DNA of 64,000 nt from Arcuatula senhousia (GCA_963971305.1 OZ020306.1:61354686-61418685), one strand, 5' to 3'; counted from the first letter of the stretch, positions 34,055-46,268 are shown. Translations and numbers: made by a program. Notes: a model not told the origin generated them from the sequence alone.

Positions 34055-34735
34055 GTAAGTATAACATGTTAAGTTTTGAAATAAAACAAAAAATAGCAAA
34101 ATAGATGAAACTATAAATCAATATTCAGTTTAAGCTTTTTTAAATGTTTTATTCAAATAAAAGGGAAATTGTAAAAGAAAAGATGACACTGTGTGTTAAA
34201 ACTCTATGACACAATGAGTTGCAAACATCATCAAAGACACTGTGAAATCAGCTTTGGGAAAACTATACTTGGTACCCGTACATGTGTACATAGACAAGTT
34301 TGCACAATCGATATCTGCCATTAGGGTCTAACTATAATTTGTTTTAAAAATAAAATGGTTGTGCATACCTACCCTGATATTTTAACAATGTAACGTTATT
34401 TGTTTTCTTTGCTGTACAAAAATAACTGATATAATACACTGCCAAAAATCATTTTACATTTATTTGTATTCTGGGAAAATCTTCTCTTCACACCAAACGG
34501 TCGAATGTAACTAGTTTTTGCTCTACAATCATTTATTTTTTTTTGTAGGATAAACACATGACAGGGAACAACAGAAAATCACAGTACACATATAGATGTC
34601 TGTTGCCGTTCTTGTTTCTATTTTCGCCAGAGCCGACTGTTTTGATTTAAGTATTCGGACATGATTGTTGATCTTAAGTCAGATTAAAATATTGAAGTCT
34701 CTGATGTGATTATTATCGAAAACTAACTAAAGCAT
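34055..34735. other. Unassigned intronic or downstream DNA
   Basis: No further Ig exon is recognised. Confidence 0.4.
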
Positions 34736-34738
34736 CTT

Positions 34739-34800
34739 TTTATGCCCCGTCTAAGAAAGTTGATGGGATATATTGTGTTCGTCCGTCCGTTCTTAAACAG
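34739..34800 (+). mobile_element. ATGCCCC-type element end fragment
   Basis: TATGCCCCGTCTAAGAAAG and GTTCGTCCGTCCGTTC resemble the left end of the 37769-38540 element; the matching right end is missing. Confidence 0.45.
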
Positions 34801-35094
34801 GTTTACCTCAAGTTTGTTATTTTTCCATGAAGGTCATAAGGTACTTGCATAACCATAAAACTTTCTACGCATGTTCATGTACGTAAAGATATAGTCATAA
34901 ATCGCAACATTATTGTACTACATGTAGTCTCAAGGGCTAAATAGTTGATTGATCACAGAAAAGGGTGTCATACTTAGGTTTGCTTAAAGATTTAAGTTAC
35001 TTTTCTATGAAAAAAATACATCACCATGAAACTTTTTACACAATCACAAAAACATCAGAATTTAATTATATAAGCTACAAAAATCAATACGTAA

Positions 35095-35310
35095 TCATCG
35101 AGTTCCAGTTCAAGTTCGAGTCGGATAAGAGTTCGAGTTGTAACTCAATTTTGAGTTAAAGTTCGAGTTAGAGTTCAACTTCAAGTTAGTTTTCGAGTTC
35201 AAGTGAAAAATTTTCAGCAAACTCGAAACAGTGATTTTCACGGCAATAAAGGATTTGAGTTTGAGTTAGAGTTCCAGATAAATTTCTGGTTAGAGTTCAA
35301 GTTACAAAAC
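35095..35310 (+). repeat. GAGTTC/AAGTT hexamer-like low-complexity array
   Basis: More than twenty degenerate copies of GAGTTCNAGTT-like words. Non-coding. Confidence 0.75.
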
Positions 35311-35437
35311 TAGTTCGATATAAAAGCACACACCTTATAGCATAACAAAAATAAAAATAAAATTTTTAAAAAATATAATCTAAGAATTGAAAGGTTGTAC
35401 ATTGGCGTGTAAAAACGTTGGTTTGTAGCACGTTTAT

Positions 35438-35702
35438 ATGTCGCCTGCAACGTGTTGCAAAGCGACATAACTAGAAGTCACTTCGACACTTTCTGTCCTC
35501 TTGCAGCATCCTGCGTCGTTCTGTGGCGTCACAAAAATTTCCGCTTCAGATTTTGGGAAAACTAAATGACAGCCTCTTGATATTTGGCATATATGTAGCT
35601 TCCTCCTATAGTACTATAAGAGTACTATAAGGTGTTAAGTAATCTTATTGCTTTAACTCATCTACTTCCTGTTTACCGAATATTTTAAGACGCAGGCGAC
35701 AT
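35438..35702. mobile_element. Small hairpin-ended element, ATGTCGCCTGC family
   Basis: The ends ATGTCGCCTGC (35438-35448) and GCAGGCGACAT (35692-35702) are exact inverted repeats. The left end also folds as a hairpin with GCGACAT at 35462-35468 and an inner TGCAAC/GTTGCA pair. It has the same end architecture as the TGTCTCGCC and AGCTCACCTG families, with one core copy only. Confidence 0.65.
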
Positions 35703-36121
35703 ACGTCTTCCATGGAAGACCGCCATTCTAGTTAATGAAATGCGCCAATGAAACATCAATTAAAATCATTTATTCAAGATCATATTTATAAGGAAGATCC
35801 TGCGAGGCATCCCCCAGGTATTTTTTATAAACTCCTAAACAACAATGTAGGTCGTTTTTTTTTACAAATGAAAACCGGAAGTCGCCCTAAAAAGCTTCCA
35901 GTCGCAGGTTGTTTTTGACCCATTTTACGAAGAGCCCTATCTAACTAGCCTCCTAGGTGATATAAATAGGTGTATTTTTTTTTTTAACTTTTGCCAGTTT
36001 ATATGATTTGAATGTTCCAAAGATTACAAATTGTCATTTTGTCTGAAAATAAGTAAAAATACCTTTTTGACTAGTATATAATCATATTGTACAACAGCCG
36101 TTACTGCGCAGCTAGTTTATT

Positions 36122-37190
36122 AGCTCACCTGAACCGAAGGGTCAAGTGAGCTATTGTCATCGCCATCCGTCCGTCGTCCGTCCGTTACTTTTTCAAGAAT
36201 CTTCTTCTCTGAAACCACTGAATGGAATTTTTCAAAACTTGGTCCAGGTATTATTCAGGGCATGATGTTAAAAAACTGTGTTCGGCTTTATGATTTGATA
36301 ACAAACATGGCCGCTGTTACTAAAAATAGAACATAGGGTAAAATCACATTCAAAGACTTTTAACTTGAAAACTAGAACAGATAGAAAAAATCTAAAGGAA
36401 GTTAGGCTCTTCAGAATTAAAAGCTCTACAAAAGTCTCCATTTGGTCGAAGTTGTCAGATGACCCCTAATAGGGGTTATGGCCCTTTTAAGGTCAAAAAT
36501 AGCGTTTTTCATGTTTTTGCCCTATAGAATGAAAACTATTGCAGATAGAGAAAAGCTGTTGCCTGCTAAAATGTTCAGCTCATTAAGCTTTACAAAAGTC
36601 TCCATTGGGTCGAAGTTGTCAAGATGACCCCTTATTGGGGTTATGGCCCTTTTTAGGTAAAAAATAGCGTTTTTTCATGTTTTTGCCCTATAGAATGAAA
36701 ATTATTGCAGATAGAGAAAAGCTGTTGCCTGCTGAAATGTTCAGCTCATTAAGCTTTACAAAAGTCTCCTTTGGGTCCAAGTTGTCTGATGACCCCTAAT
36801 AGGGGTTATGGCTCTTTTGAGGTCAAAAATAGTGTTTTTTCATGTTTTTGCCCTATAGAATGAAAACTATTGCAGATAGAGAAAAGGTGTTGCTTGCTTA
36901 AATGTTTAGCTCATTTAGCTTTACAAAAGTCTCAATAGGGATGAAGTTGTCAGATAAGCCCTTATAGGAGTAATGGCCCTTTTAAGGTAAAAAATCGCGT
37001 TTTTTCGTGTTTTTTGTCCTATTGAATGAAAACTATTGCAGAAAGAGAAAAGGTGGGGCTTGATTTAATGTTCAGCTCATTTAGCCTCAGGAAAGTCTCC
37101 CTTGTGTCTAAGTTGGGACTTGACCCATTGAAGAAAAGACTGTTATGCCTTAAGGACCAGGTGAGCGATTCAGGCTCCTGGGAGCCTCTA
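36122..37190. mobile_element. Tandem-core element with terminal hairpin, AGCTCACCTG family, copy 2
   Basis: Opposite orientation to 11343-12652. The left terminal hairpin is AGCTCACCTG...AAGTGAGCT (36122-36152), followed by CCGTCCGTCGTCCGTCCGTT and four to five ~170-base monomers (GCTCTACAAAAGTCTCCAT, GGGGTTATGGCCCTTTTAAG). The right end is CAGGTGAGCGATTCAGG and the palindrome AGGCTCCTGGGAGCCT (37172-37187). On its own strand the hairpin end reads ...GAGCTAA followed by T, which resembles a Helitron CTRR end inserted before T. Confidence 0.65.
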
Positions 37191-37765
37191 GTTTAGTTAT
37201 CTTACTGTACACGCCTCTTCATCTCTTTAAAATTGTTGTTCTCGATTTTTCGTCTTACTAAACAATTAAAACATCTTTTTGCAATTATATGTAGTCCATA
37301 AAAAGGCTAATCATGTACACTTTGAAAAAAAATGTCAATTCATTTAATTATAACAGCTCCATGATTAAAGGATCGAATAAGCTTGGCTTATTTGAATTTT
37401 CTCTTATTTTCATTTCGGATATAGAATAGTTTTTCATTAAAAAATATATAGCGCTATTATTTCGATTCGTTAATGTTTGTTGATTTGTTTACTTAGCCCT
37501 TTCAGACGGAAAAAATATCTGATGCTAATCTGTTCGGTAAATTGTAAAAATATAATAAAAGGGCACTATTGTTATTAAAATTGACTTTTCTAATTGAAAA
37601 TTATTTTTTTATCTTTTGACCTTGTAATTGAAGATGTTATCGATCTTTTTCTGTCGGTAAAATAAGACTTAGAAGTATACAGCTAAGTACGATATCTTTT
37701 TGAACTTTTCGCATTCGTTGTTATCAATAATTGAAATTTTTATTATAGTACTTTTATTGTTAGAT
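37190..37765. other. Unassigned AT-rich stretch
   Basis: No supported feature. Confidence 0.45.
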
Positions 37766-37768
37766 TTT

Positions 37769-38540
37769 ATGCCCCATCTAGAGGGCATATAGTGTTCGGG
37801 TCCGTTAGTCCGTCCCTCTGTCCCTCGTGCGTCTGTCTGTCTGTCCGTCCGTCCCAAATCCCCATATTTCAAAATACCCACTTACTGAAAAATGCCACAT
37901 CAATCATATTGGTATGGTAGGTGCATCTAGTGATACATAGTACAATGCATGCTTCGGATGCTGGCTGTGACCTATATTTTCCGCATGACTGACCAGGTAC
38001 ATAAGAATGGTTAAAGTCTATTCCCACTTAGTTACTGACAAGTGCCATATCAACCATATTGGTATGGTATGTGCACCTAGTGATGCTAAGCACAATACAT
38101 GCTTCGGATGCTGGCTGTGACCTTTATTTTCCGCATGAATGACCACTTATGGCAGAAAGTTTAAAGTCCATCCCCACTTACTGACATGTGCCACATCAAC
38201 TATATTTGTATGGTAGATGCACCTAGTGATGCATAGCACAATGCATGGTTCGGATGCTGGCTGTGACCTATATTTTCTGCATGAATGACCACTTATTGAA
38301 GAATGGTTAAAATCCATTCCTTCTTACTGACAAGTGCCATATGAACCATTTTGGTACGGTAGGTGCACCTAGTGATGCTAAGCACAATGCATGCTTCGGA
38401 TGCTGGCTGTGACCTATATTTTCCGCAAGAATGACCACATATAGAAGAATGGTTAAAGTCTGACTGACAAGTGCTTTAATAGCAACCATGTTGATGCTTT
38501 AGTGATTGCGATAAAAAAAAATAAATGTGAGATGGGGCAT
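37769..38540. mobile_element. Tandem-core element, ATGCCCCATCT family
   Basis: Exact inverted ends ATGCCCCATCT (37769-37779) and AGATGGGGCAT (38530-38540). The left end also folds with GGGCAT at about 37783. A GTCCGTCCGTCC stretch precedes four ~145-base monomers (GACAAGTGCCATATCAACCA, GCACCTAGTGATGC, GCTTCGGATGCTGGCTGTGA). Confidence 0.7.
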
Positions 38541-38679
38541 CATGTCTTTTGGATATATTCTTGTTCTATATGCTGACGAAGTTATAAACTTTGATTATAG
38601 TGAGATAGGTATTTTAGAATATTTACATAACGTTTACGGGTATTTTAATCTGAAACCTATTTCTAGACGCGTACGATGG

Positions 38680-39325
38680 CTACGGGCAACTACCTCATGT
38701 TAATGCAATTGATTTTAGCGATTTTGAAAATTACGTCCAAGCATGGAACTGGTACTTCCATAATTTGGGCGAAATTTTCTTTTAATTTGACCAAATTATC
38801 TCTCCATCGCCACTTATGTAGAGAGACATGTTGTTCCGTCACAAAGTTTGTCAGTGCATCTCCTCTGAAACTACTGAATTGAATATAACGAAACTTGGTT
38901 TATAGGAGGGTCATCATATGTAAATATGCATGTTACCAGCAAATTTTTATCCTGAAACTTGTTTGGGAGTTTATGGCCCTTTGAACTTAAAAAAAAATGC
39001 TGAAAAGCCTTTATCATCTTGTCAGCGCAACTTCTCTGAAACTACTTGACCAAATTTAATGAAATTTGGCATATAGGAAAGAAACCATATCTTTATTGCC
39101 AGATGTTTGATTTTCAATTTTATGTGGAAGTTATGACCCTTTGAACTAAGATGGTTGAAAAAAACTCCTATCTGTCAGCGCAACTCCTCTGACACTGCTG
39201 AACAGAATTTAACGAAACTTGATATGATGGATGGTCTTCATATGCAGTTGTGCATATTAATAGTAGATTTTTATCCTCAAATTTTTATGGGGTTTATGAA
39301 CCTTTGAGCTTAGAACTTTTTGAGG
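38680..39325 (+). mobile_element. Tandem-core repeat, CTCTGAAACTACTGA family
   Basis: Three monomers of ~165 bases carry TCAGCGCAACT-CTCTGAAAC, AAATTTAATGAAA-TTGG-like and GGCCCTTTGAACTTA phrases. Ends are not resolved. It abuts the pearl-like element at 39340. Confidence 0.5.
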
Positions 39326-39339
39326 GAAACGTGGAGGGG

Positions 39340-39710
39340 GAAACGGAAAACGGAGAAACCTGGAAACGCATCCCACTATATGGGATCTCTACCTGAAGCT
39401 GCATACTAAATATCAAAAGTGTACGAATTGTAATAGCTGAAAAATCTGTTACCAACAAAAAATTCCATGTTTAACCCTTAAAAATTCTAAGTCGGCATGT
39501 TAAACAGGAAAAGGTAAGCGACAGACCTGGAAACGCATCCCACCATATGGGACCCCTACCCAAAGCTGCATACCAAATATCAAAAGCCTACAATTAATAG
39601 TTTCTGAGAAATCTGTTACGAAAAAAAGTTTGACGGACGGACGGACACCGGCATTTCTATGTCCCCGCTCCGCGTTGGGCCACCTTATGCGCCGGGGGAC
39701 GTCGAAATGG
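39340..39710 (+). mobile_element. Pearl-like tandem-core element with (ACGG)n, copy 3
   Basis: Two ~175-base monomers (CCTGGAAACGCATCCCAC, ATATGGGA-C-CTACC, ACCAAATATCAAAAG) are followed by GACGGACGGACGGAC at about 39632-39646 and a GC-rich hairpin GTCCCCGCTCCGCG...GCGCCGGGGGAC (39661-39701). Confidence 0.6.
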
Positions 39711-39721
39711 GCGTTTAATCC

Positions 39722-39742
39722 CTCACACACACACACACACAC
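39722..39742. repeat. (CA)n microsatellite
   Basis: About ten CA units. Confidence 0.9.
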
Positions 39743-39899
39743 CCTTTACGGCCCGGGTGCGTAAAAAAGGCGTTAAACCCTATAACGCACAAAAACATGC
39801 GCCCGCAATGTAGTTTAATCATGGAAGTACCGGTCCTTAATTGTTTCATGCTAGTATAAAATATACATAGACAACCATTCTTTGAACTGAAATTGTGCA

Positions 39900-41300
39900 A
39901 ATTAAGGTTATGACAAAACTACATAACTAGGAGGATCAATCTCAATTGTCTGAGAGAAAAGACAAAACAAGACAACCTACCTGAGAAAACATACCAAAAT
40001 GGCATTCATTGACAAATTAAAATCACAACAAAGTTCCAGACAATAATGATTTTTACGCCTGAAGCGCGATTGATCGATTCAAGAATGATCAGATGCGCTT
40101 TACCCAAAATACTGAAAATTGCTAAACATCGTATTAACCTGAAAATCATAGACATTTAAGAATTGGCCATGGTTTCCAAATAATAACCAAGATAAACCTG
40201 TACTTAGAGACTAGAAGAACACTAAAATTTAAACTTATACGAATGATGTGTTTTTGAGAACTGTTGGTGCAGGAGCGGGCTATTTTTAAAATCTCTAAAA
40301 GTTTAAACATGCCTAGCAGCGCTAGATTAAAACTAAGAAATCATTAGAACTTCGAACATAAAGTTTACCACACTTTATATTGCTATATACGGGAAAAACT
40401 CTTGGGACCACAATCTTGCCTGAATGATACCATAAAGCAATCCCATTCCTTCAGGCTTTTCTCCATATGATGTACTTCACATTCACGCAAAGTTAAATAA
40501 TCCATCAAGCGGTATGGAAAATGTGCTTACGGGTTTTTTGGATAGACATTCTTAGATACCTTCTCAATCCTGTTTGTGTGGGGGCGTTATACATATTAAG
40601 GCATGTTCTCTTACCACTCATTTTTAATCCCAATAACATCACAAGGAGAAAGAAAAATTAGCTGAAACAGGAGTTCACATAAAATGTGTTTGGGTTAGCC
40701 ATTTCATTGATATCCATTGAGTAGGGTCAATACAAATAGTCGGATCGATAGTGTTTTATAAATCAATTATTTCAGTCGAAAAAACCTCGATTAAAAATTA
40801 ATCTCGTGAACCCGATTTCTTGGAAGATATTTTACACACCAAAGGTTGATGAAGTCTTTGTTGGTTATTTTCATCGTTCGATTTATTGTAGATTTGAAGT
40901 ACATTTTTTGAAGAAGTGTAAATGATAAGGAAATATTTTAATTTTGACTTTTCATTTTATTTAAATGTATAGGGCAGATAAACAATAACAAACACTTTTT
41001 ATCAAAACAATAAAGATATACAATAAAAATATAAATGAAAGGTATTAACACAGAACAGAAGATTCTTACCTCATTTACTTCATTAAAGATTAACAATATT
41101 TGTTTCAATCATAGTCGGCGTTTGCAGTGCAAAAAATAAAATCTAAGTACTGAAAGTACTGGTTGCCGGGAATGTCTACAAATTTTAAAGATTTTTAAAT
41201 ATAAAAGTAGAGAAGTAATTGGATATTGGAAAAGGAACTATATTGCAAGCATGTATTGATGTGTAAATTGATTTGTGACGAGGCACCACGACCATCAGCT
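39900..41300. other. Unassigned AT-rich stretch
   Basis: No gene recognised between the repeats and the duplicated 230-bp unit. Confidence 0.5.
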
Positions 41301-41359
41301 AGCTTTTGATTGGTCAGTTACTTAAAGGCTATATGGTACCTATATATATTGCCGTGGTT

Positions 41360-41832
41360 AATCGCTGTAATCCGTCTTCCAGAATTCCGACCAGTACCTC
41401 CCCGTGGTGGAAGACGGGCCCTGCTCCAGCGATAACAAAGGATACTCTGGAGCAGCTAACACTGGCGGTGGTGTGTCATGGGCTGGACGACCCATGGCAC
41501 ATAGCGAGTCTTTAACAGTCTTACTGTTAAATAGTCGATGCAGAGGGGCTTTCCCCTAGTCACGACTATAAATACCCATCATCATCGCTGTAATCCCAAG
41601 TCTTCCAGAATTCCGACCAGTACCTCCCCGTGGTGGAAGACGGGCCCTGCTCCAGCGATAACAAAGGATACTCTGGAGCAGCTAACACTGGCGGTGGTGT
41701 GTCATGGGCTGGACGACCCATGGCACATAGCGATCGAGTCTTTAACAGTCTTACTGTTAAATAGTCGACGCAGAGGGGCTTTCCCCTAGTCGCGACTATA
41801 AATACCCATCATCATCAGCTGTAATCCCGGCT
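41360..41832 (+). repeat. Two tandem copies of a ~230-bp unit with TATA-like box
   Basis: The copies start GTCTTCCAGAATTCCGACC at 41374 and 41600 and are nearly identical. Each contains the inverted repeat CTGCTCCAG / CTGGAGCAG, the block GGGGCTTTCCCCTAGTC, and TATAAATA (41567-41574 and 41797-41804) shortly before CCCATCATCATC-GCTGTAATCCC. One frame stays open through both copies (PTSTSPWWKTGPAPAITKDT and onward), but the diverged copy at 13437 has a frameshift in it. The nature is unknown: it might be a SINE, a structured RNA unit with its own promoter, or a piece of a larger element. Confidence 0.8.
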
Positions 41833-42161
41833 GAAAACTAAAAGACAATTATGAAGTCCCGCCTCGCAATGTCTTTTTTCGTGATTGATATAAATTTTAT
41901 GATGGTATTTGTTTGTTCATACCCAAATGCATTTTTGCATAATTTTTCACGATGATAGCATACTTTCTTCAAGGGAAACAAACTTACACATCAACGCAAA
42001 TTTATTGTGGATGGACGGACGTGCTGACCCGAACAATATACATATATTCAATTCTATATTTTCTTTTACGGTGAAAAATGTGCTTAAAGGTTTCTCCACA
42101 AGTAGTCTTGTTTGTCCAAACCTTAAAAATCTTTTAAAAATCACCATTCCAAAACCAGCTA

Positions 42162-42520
42162 TTACCACTTTGTGTTCTTCGACAAAGTTTCTCTCTTTGT
42201 CGATATGGAAGTGGTATTTTTCCAGGTTTCCTGTTGAATAGAGATGGTTTGCACCCTACTCATAGGCCTACAACAATCACGGAAAAGTGTCCGTAAATGT
42301 TCCGAGTTTGAGGCGATAACCAGTACAACTGCCATGGAAACAAGTTCTTCCACTCGGAGAAAGGTCTGTAAAATCCACCAAGGCCACGGGGGTACATTCT
42401 TGTCGGTACTGTACACGTTGAATACCTTTATCGCACTGTACAGATGAGTCGCCACGATAGTCAAGGACGTCACAGAGGAAACATAACACAACTTGATCAT
42501 TCGGTAAATGGCCCCTGAGT
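42162..42520 (-). CDS. PRRT-like 7TM protein, exon 2 (last coding exon)
   Basis: The exon begins at 42520 after the acceptor TTTTATTTGTAG and ends at TAA (42164-42162). Joined in phase to exon 1 (47770-47080; 691 + 359 = 1050 bases, a whole 350 codons with the stop), it completes a 349-residue protein. It encodes membrane segments 6 (VSSVTSLTIVATHLYSAI region) and 7 (LQTFLRVEELVSMAVVLVIA region), the WPWW motif before segment 7, and a cytoplasmic-type tail starting with a Cys-Cys pair (FRDCCRP). Ending soon after segment 7 with a Ser/Thr-rich tail fits the invertebrate PRRT3/PRRT4-like proteins. Exact phase agreement and the continuation of membrane-segment count support the join. Confidence 0.7.
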
Positions 42521-44604
42521 CTACAAATAAAATTATGCATTATTAGAATTCCTTTATTGCCAAAAGAATTTCCCCAATGCTTAACAGTGTTTGCTATGGG
42601 TACCATTGTAAAAGAAATAAAGTGTTTTGTGACTTTAGTGGATGGTAATTAATAATTAATAGAATAATTGATATAAAATTTGTTCATGTGCGTAACATTT
42701 TGTGTCGTTTTTCTTTGCATAAAAAATGCCCACTCAGTCTTATTTGTAAAAGTATACGCCCATTGACTTAAAGTTCCTTGCGCACAAACACAATCCTACT
42801 CGAAGAGGATAGAAGGTTTTTTTTTTACTTTACACAAGTCTATGTGTTAAAACTTTAGATTCACGTTTCAACATTGAAAGACCCAGAAAAAAAGAGAAAA
42901 ATAACGAATAAAGTGAAAATAGTCCCTTTCGTACCCTCTTTCCACTCGGTCAATAAGTGTATATCTTCACTTATTAAGCTGAGTATCTCGACTTTTAATA
43001 AATTTCTATAGAAACAAATGGAAAAGAATCATTCTTTATTTCTTTGATTTGCATTTTTCAAATATATACTCATTTGGTATATAATCTTAAAACATTATTA
43101 AGATTATAAAAAAAAACAGTCCATTCAAAGGATAGTCTATATAAAAGTATCAATTTATTTTACCTAAGTGAAATTGAAAGATTGTTTTGATTTTTTTCAA
43201 CGTTTCTTTGAGGTTTCATACGACTTAGGAAGAGACAAAACAAAATGGAATAAAATTAGATCTTGAATCTTGATCTTACCAGGTCTGAGCTAAATACTTA
43301 AAGTCAATACATGCAAAAACTAAGATCAACAATGATTGGAAAGGGAATGGTAAACAAAACCATTGTATTGAGTTCACAAATTAAACTAAATTTGATTTTA
43401 GCGATTATTTTTGCATTTTAATGTATTTTAACATGTTTAAGTTAAATGCATTTTACATGTTATAATGTTTAACCAATATTTCATCAAAAGATTTTATTAA
43501 CGCGTTTTTTCGAATTTCTTGGGAATTCCAGATATACAAAATGCACATTCAAGTCTGTCAAACGTTTATGTTTTGCATATAAATTGCATAAGAGGAAAGA
43601 CTTCAAAAGACATAACGTACATTAAATCACGTTACAGAGTAACAGCATTTGTTGTTTAACCTGCGCGACGAATAAGTCATTTTCCTTGAGATTTATTTGC
43701 TTTAACAAATAAAAAGCCCATTAAAGCTATAAAATATTCAATTAAACGACAAACTCATTTCTGAAATTATTGTCATGTTGACTCTCGTGCTGTTAACATC
43801 TAAAGCTAATAAAAGTGGTAAAACGATCTTACGGTGGCGATGTCCTGATCACGCAAAACACAAAACAAAAGCAAACACACTTAAAAGGAGAATATAAAAA
43901 AAAACAAATAGAGGAATGGTGAAACCATGGAAGTATCAAATTAGCTAAGTTAATACCTCAATGGTTAAACTGTTCAGGACCACGTGTTCAACGTTCACAT
44001 AATGTTTTATTGGGTTCAAAAATTATAGGTATGGAAATGGTTTTTTTTTAATTTGTGGACTTAATTTTGGGGGTCTTTGGTTGGCGACACATGTTGTTAT
44101 CGACTGATTATAATCGCAACGAGTCGACACTGAACGAAGTTGGGCTGGGGTCGATATATCTGGTGCTCTTGTACCAGTTTAAACTAGGCACTAACAGACG
44201 TGACAAGTAGCAGTTGAACGTCCTGGGACATGTGGGACACTCTCCATTTGTAATCATTTGTCCTGCGTAAATCATAGCGAACATTTGAATTGGTTTCATA
44301 ATGGTCAACAGATGACATTGTTTAATCAATCTCTTTGAACAGGAAACTGAATCAGGCGCTAATGATCCAACCGTTCAACATTCAATTAAAGATTGTCGCG
44401 TCCTTTGAAATTAGAACAATAAAACGGTCAAGTGCCAATGAACGTGGTTTTATGGCCGATAATGATGAGCAAACTATTGACACTTGACATACTCAGTTAG
44501 TCAGAATGCTGAATTCAGTAATTGAATCTAAAGTGCCTTAAACAGTGCCAAAACAATTTATTCTTTGTTTGATATAAAATCATATTCACCTACACAAATG
44601 TGAG

Positions 44605-44712
44605 GTAATGGATCAAACTCCGCGCAGTGATCAGCTCAAACCAGAACTATTTTCTGTCTTACATCATTGCATGGGACGGGAACAGGCACTGCGCGGAGTT
44701 TAGTAATGGATC
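44605..44712. mobile_element. 87-bp inverted-repeat element with 10-bp flanking direct repeats
   Basis: The 15-bp ends AAACTCCGCGCAGTG (44615-44629) and CACTGCGCGGAGTTT (44687-44701) are exact complements. GTAATGGATC occurs immediately left (44605-44614) and again one base to the right (about 44703-44712). Perfect TIRs plus a 9-10 bp target duplication suggest a miniature Mutator-like element. It is GC-rich against its surroundings and looks recent. Confidence 0.65.
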
Positions 44713-45132
44713 ACGAAAGTCCGTTATCCCCATCACACATGTTTTGGCCATGTATCAAAAAGTTATATTCGTTCTCGAATGACAACACTCTTTGTCGTGT
44801 TTCTTTATTACCTGATCATCTTGAATATAAGGGTAATTTTGGAGCTATTGATAGATGCCTGGGTAGCCAATAATTTATGATTATAAGACGAAAACTTGAT
44901 AATTATCTGATTCCCAGTTACCTACCCCACTATACTGTCGGATACTTTAACGAATTCAAATCCTTTTGTTTTTACTGGTCAAAAGTAATGTTTTACAATT
45001 TGATATTCAAAGTATTTTGATTAAATCTAAAGATATGAAAATATTTGATTTAACATGGCATATGAGCATATTTTTTTTGTTACAAAATTAAGCTACCATC
45101 CCCACTCCCACCCCCCACCCCCGTGATCAAAA

Positions 45133-45412
45133 CTTATGTCTGTGCTCGTCATCTCTCTGTTACTAGTAGTCGATTCGTGTTCTGTGACGGGAATGAGTGC
45201 TTTCTCTGACAATTTTAGAATTAGTTTGGAAGTCAGCTGCTGACTGGATCTTTATATTGCCGTTCTCATTATGTTTTGATATTTTCAGAAAAAGAAAAAT
45301 TCAAGCTTTTCAACACAGGCGAGACATCATGCGTTCGTAGAAAAAAAAGCAAAATAACACAGAAATTCTTTTTTTAATACCGATGTAGCTTCGTGACGTC
45401 AATAATTTTTTA
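45133..45412 (+). repeat. Direct repeat D, copy 1, with CRE site
   Basis: About 280 bases recur at 46269-46550 (GTCATCTCTCTGTTACTAGT, GAAGTCAGCTGCTGACTGGA, CACAGGCGAGACATCATGCG, ATACCGATGTAGCTTCGTGA). It holds a perfect palindromic cAMP-response element TGACGTCA at 45394-45401. Confidence 0.8.
45394..45401. promoter_or_regulatory. CRE palindrome TGACGTCA
   Basis: Consensus CREB/ATF site in repeat D copy 1, within the PRRT-like gene's intron. Function is inference only. Confidence 0.35.
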
Positions 45413-45971
45413 CCCTTTTTTTCTTTGTTTGTGTGTGCGTGTGTTTTTCTTCTTTTTTTTTCTTTTTATTTGTATTTAAGGCCTATCAAAAATATGATTT
45501 TAACTTTATGTCGTAAATGCAATGTAATGCTAAAAATAATTATGTAATTAGATTATATTCTTGTTAAGTATGGTTTTATCTGGAATTAACATAATATGCA
45601 ATTCCTTGTTCTGAAATAAAGAATTTTGCTAGTATGAGGTATATTATCCCGGAAACAATGGAAACATTAAAATGCAAAATCTTCAGAATTCTTTTAAAAT
45701 TTTTGCCAATTAGTGTGTAAGTTGTAGCTTTTCAATGGAATTATCTCATATTAATTTTGTTATGCCATAATACGATTACGTTGTCTGGCTTGAAACTTTC
45801 TAATAAGCTCAGACATAATTATATATTTTTTCCAAGAAATGTCTCTTCTCTTCTGTACCATTGGCTTGTGGAAAACTAATAAGGGCAAGTGTGGGTCAAA
45901 GACATGCACAAGTTTGTTCCCGTCACATTTTAAAAGGCATGTCCTGTGCTAGGAAGTTTTATCAAAGCTTA

Positions 45972-46268
45972 CACTGTAAAAATGGTGTTTAGATTCTAAA
46001 CACAATCCTAAACACAAAATTTGTGTTGAATTTTAAACACGTTTAGTATGTAAACATGTTTAGGATTAATTCTGTTAAGATTAATGAAAATAGTATAGGA
46101 AAATTTCTAAGATTGATATTTTGAAGAAGTAAAAGATGTTAAAATCTAAACATGTTTAGATTTAACATGTTTAATTTGGAAAGTGTTTAGGATTTAAACA
46201 CAATCTAGACATGTTTAGGGCTAAAATGTTTTAAAAGTGTTTAGATTCTAAACACCGTTTTTACAGTG
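45972..46268. mobile_element. MITE with ~32-bp terminal inverted repeats
   Basis: The ends (45972-46003 and 46237-46268) start CACTGTAAAAATGGTG and finish CACCGTTTTTACAGTG, with two to three mismatches over 32 bases. The interior is full of TGTTTAGATT / TCTAAACA words, often palindromic. 297 bases, non-coding. No clear target-site duplication was found. Confidence 0.75.

Noticed and set aside
41306..41789. Two related small proteins encoded by the 230-bp units
   Set aside because: Frame is broken in the third copy and the two copies are too similar to show coding constraint; kept as a repeat of unknown nature.
44108..44329. 73-residue minus-strand frame with Cys residues, as an extra exon of the PRRT-like gene
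   Set aside because: Exons 1 and 2 already join in phase with continuous topology, and no acceptor of good quality precedes it.
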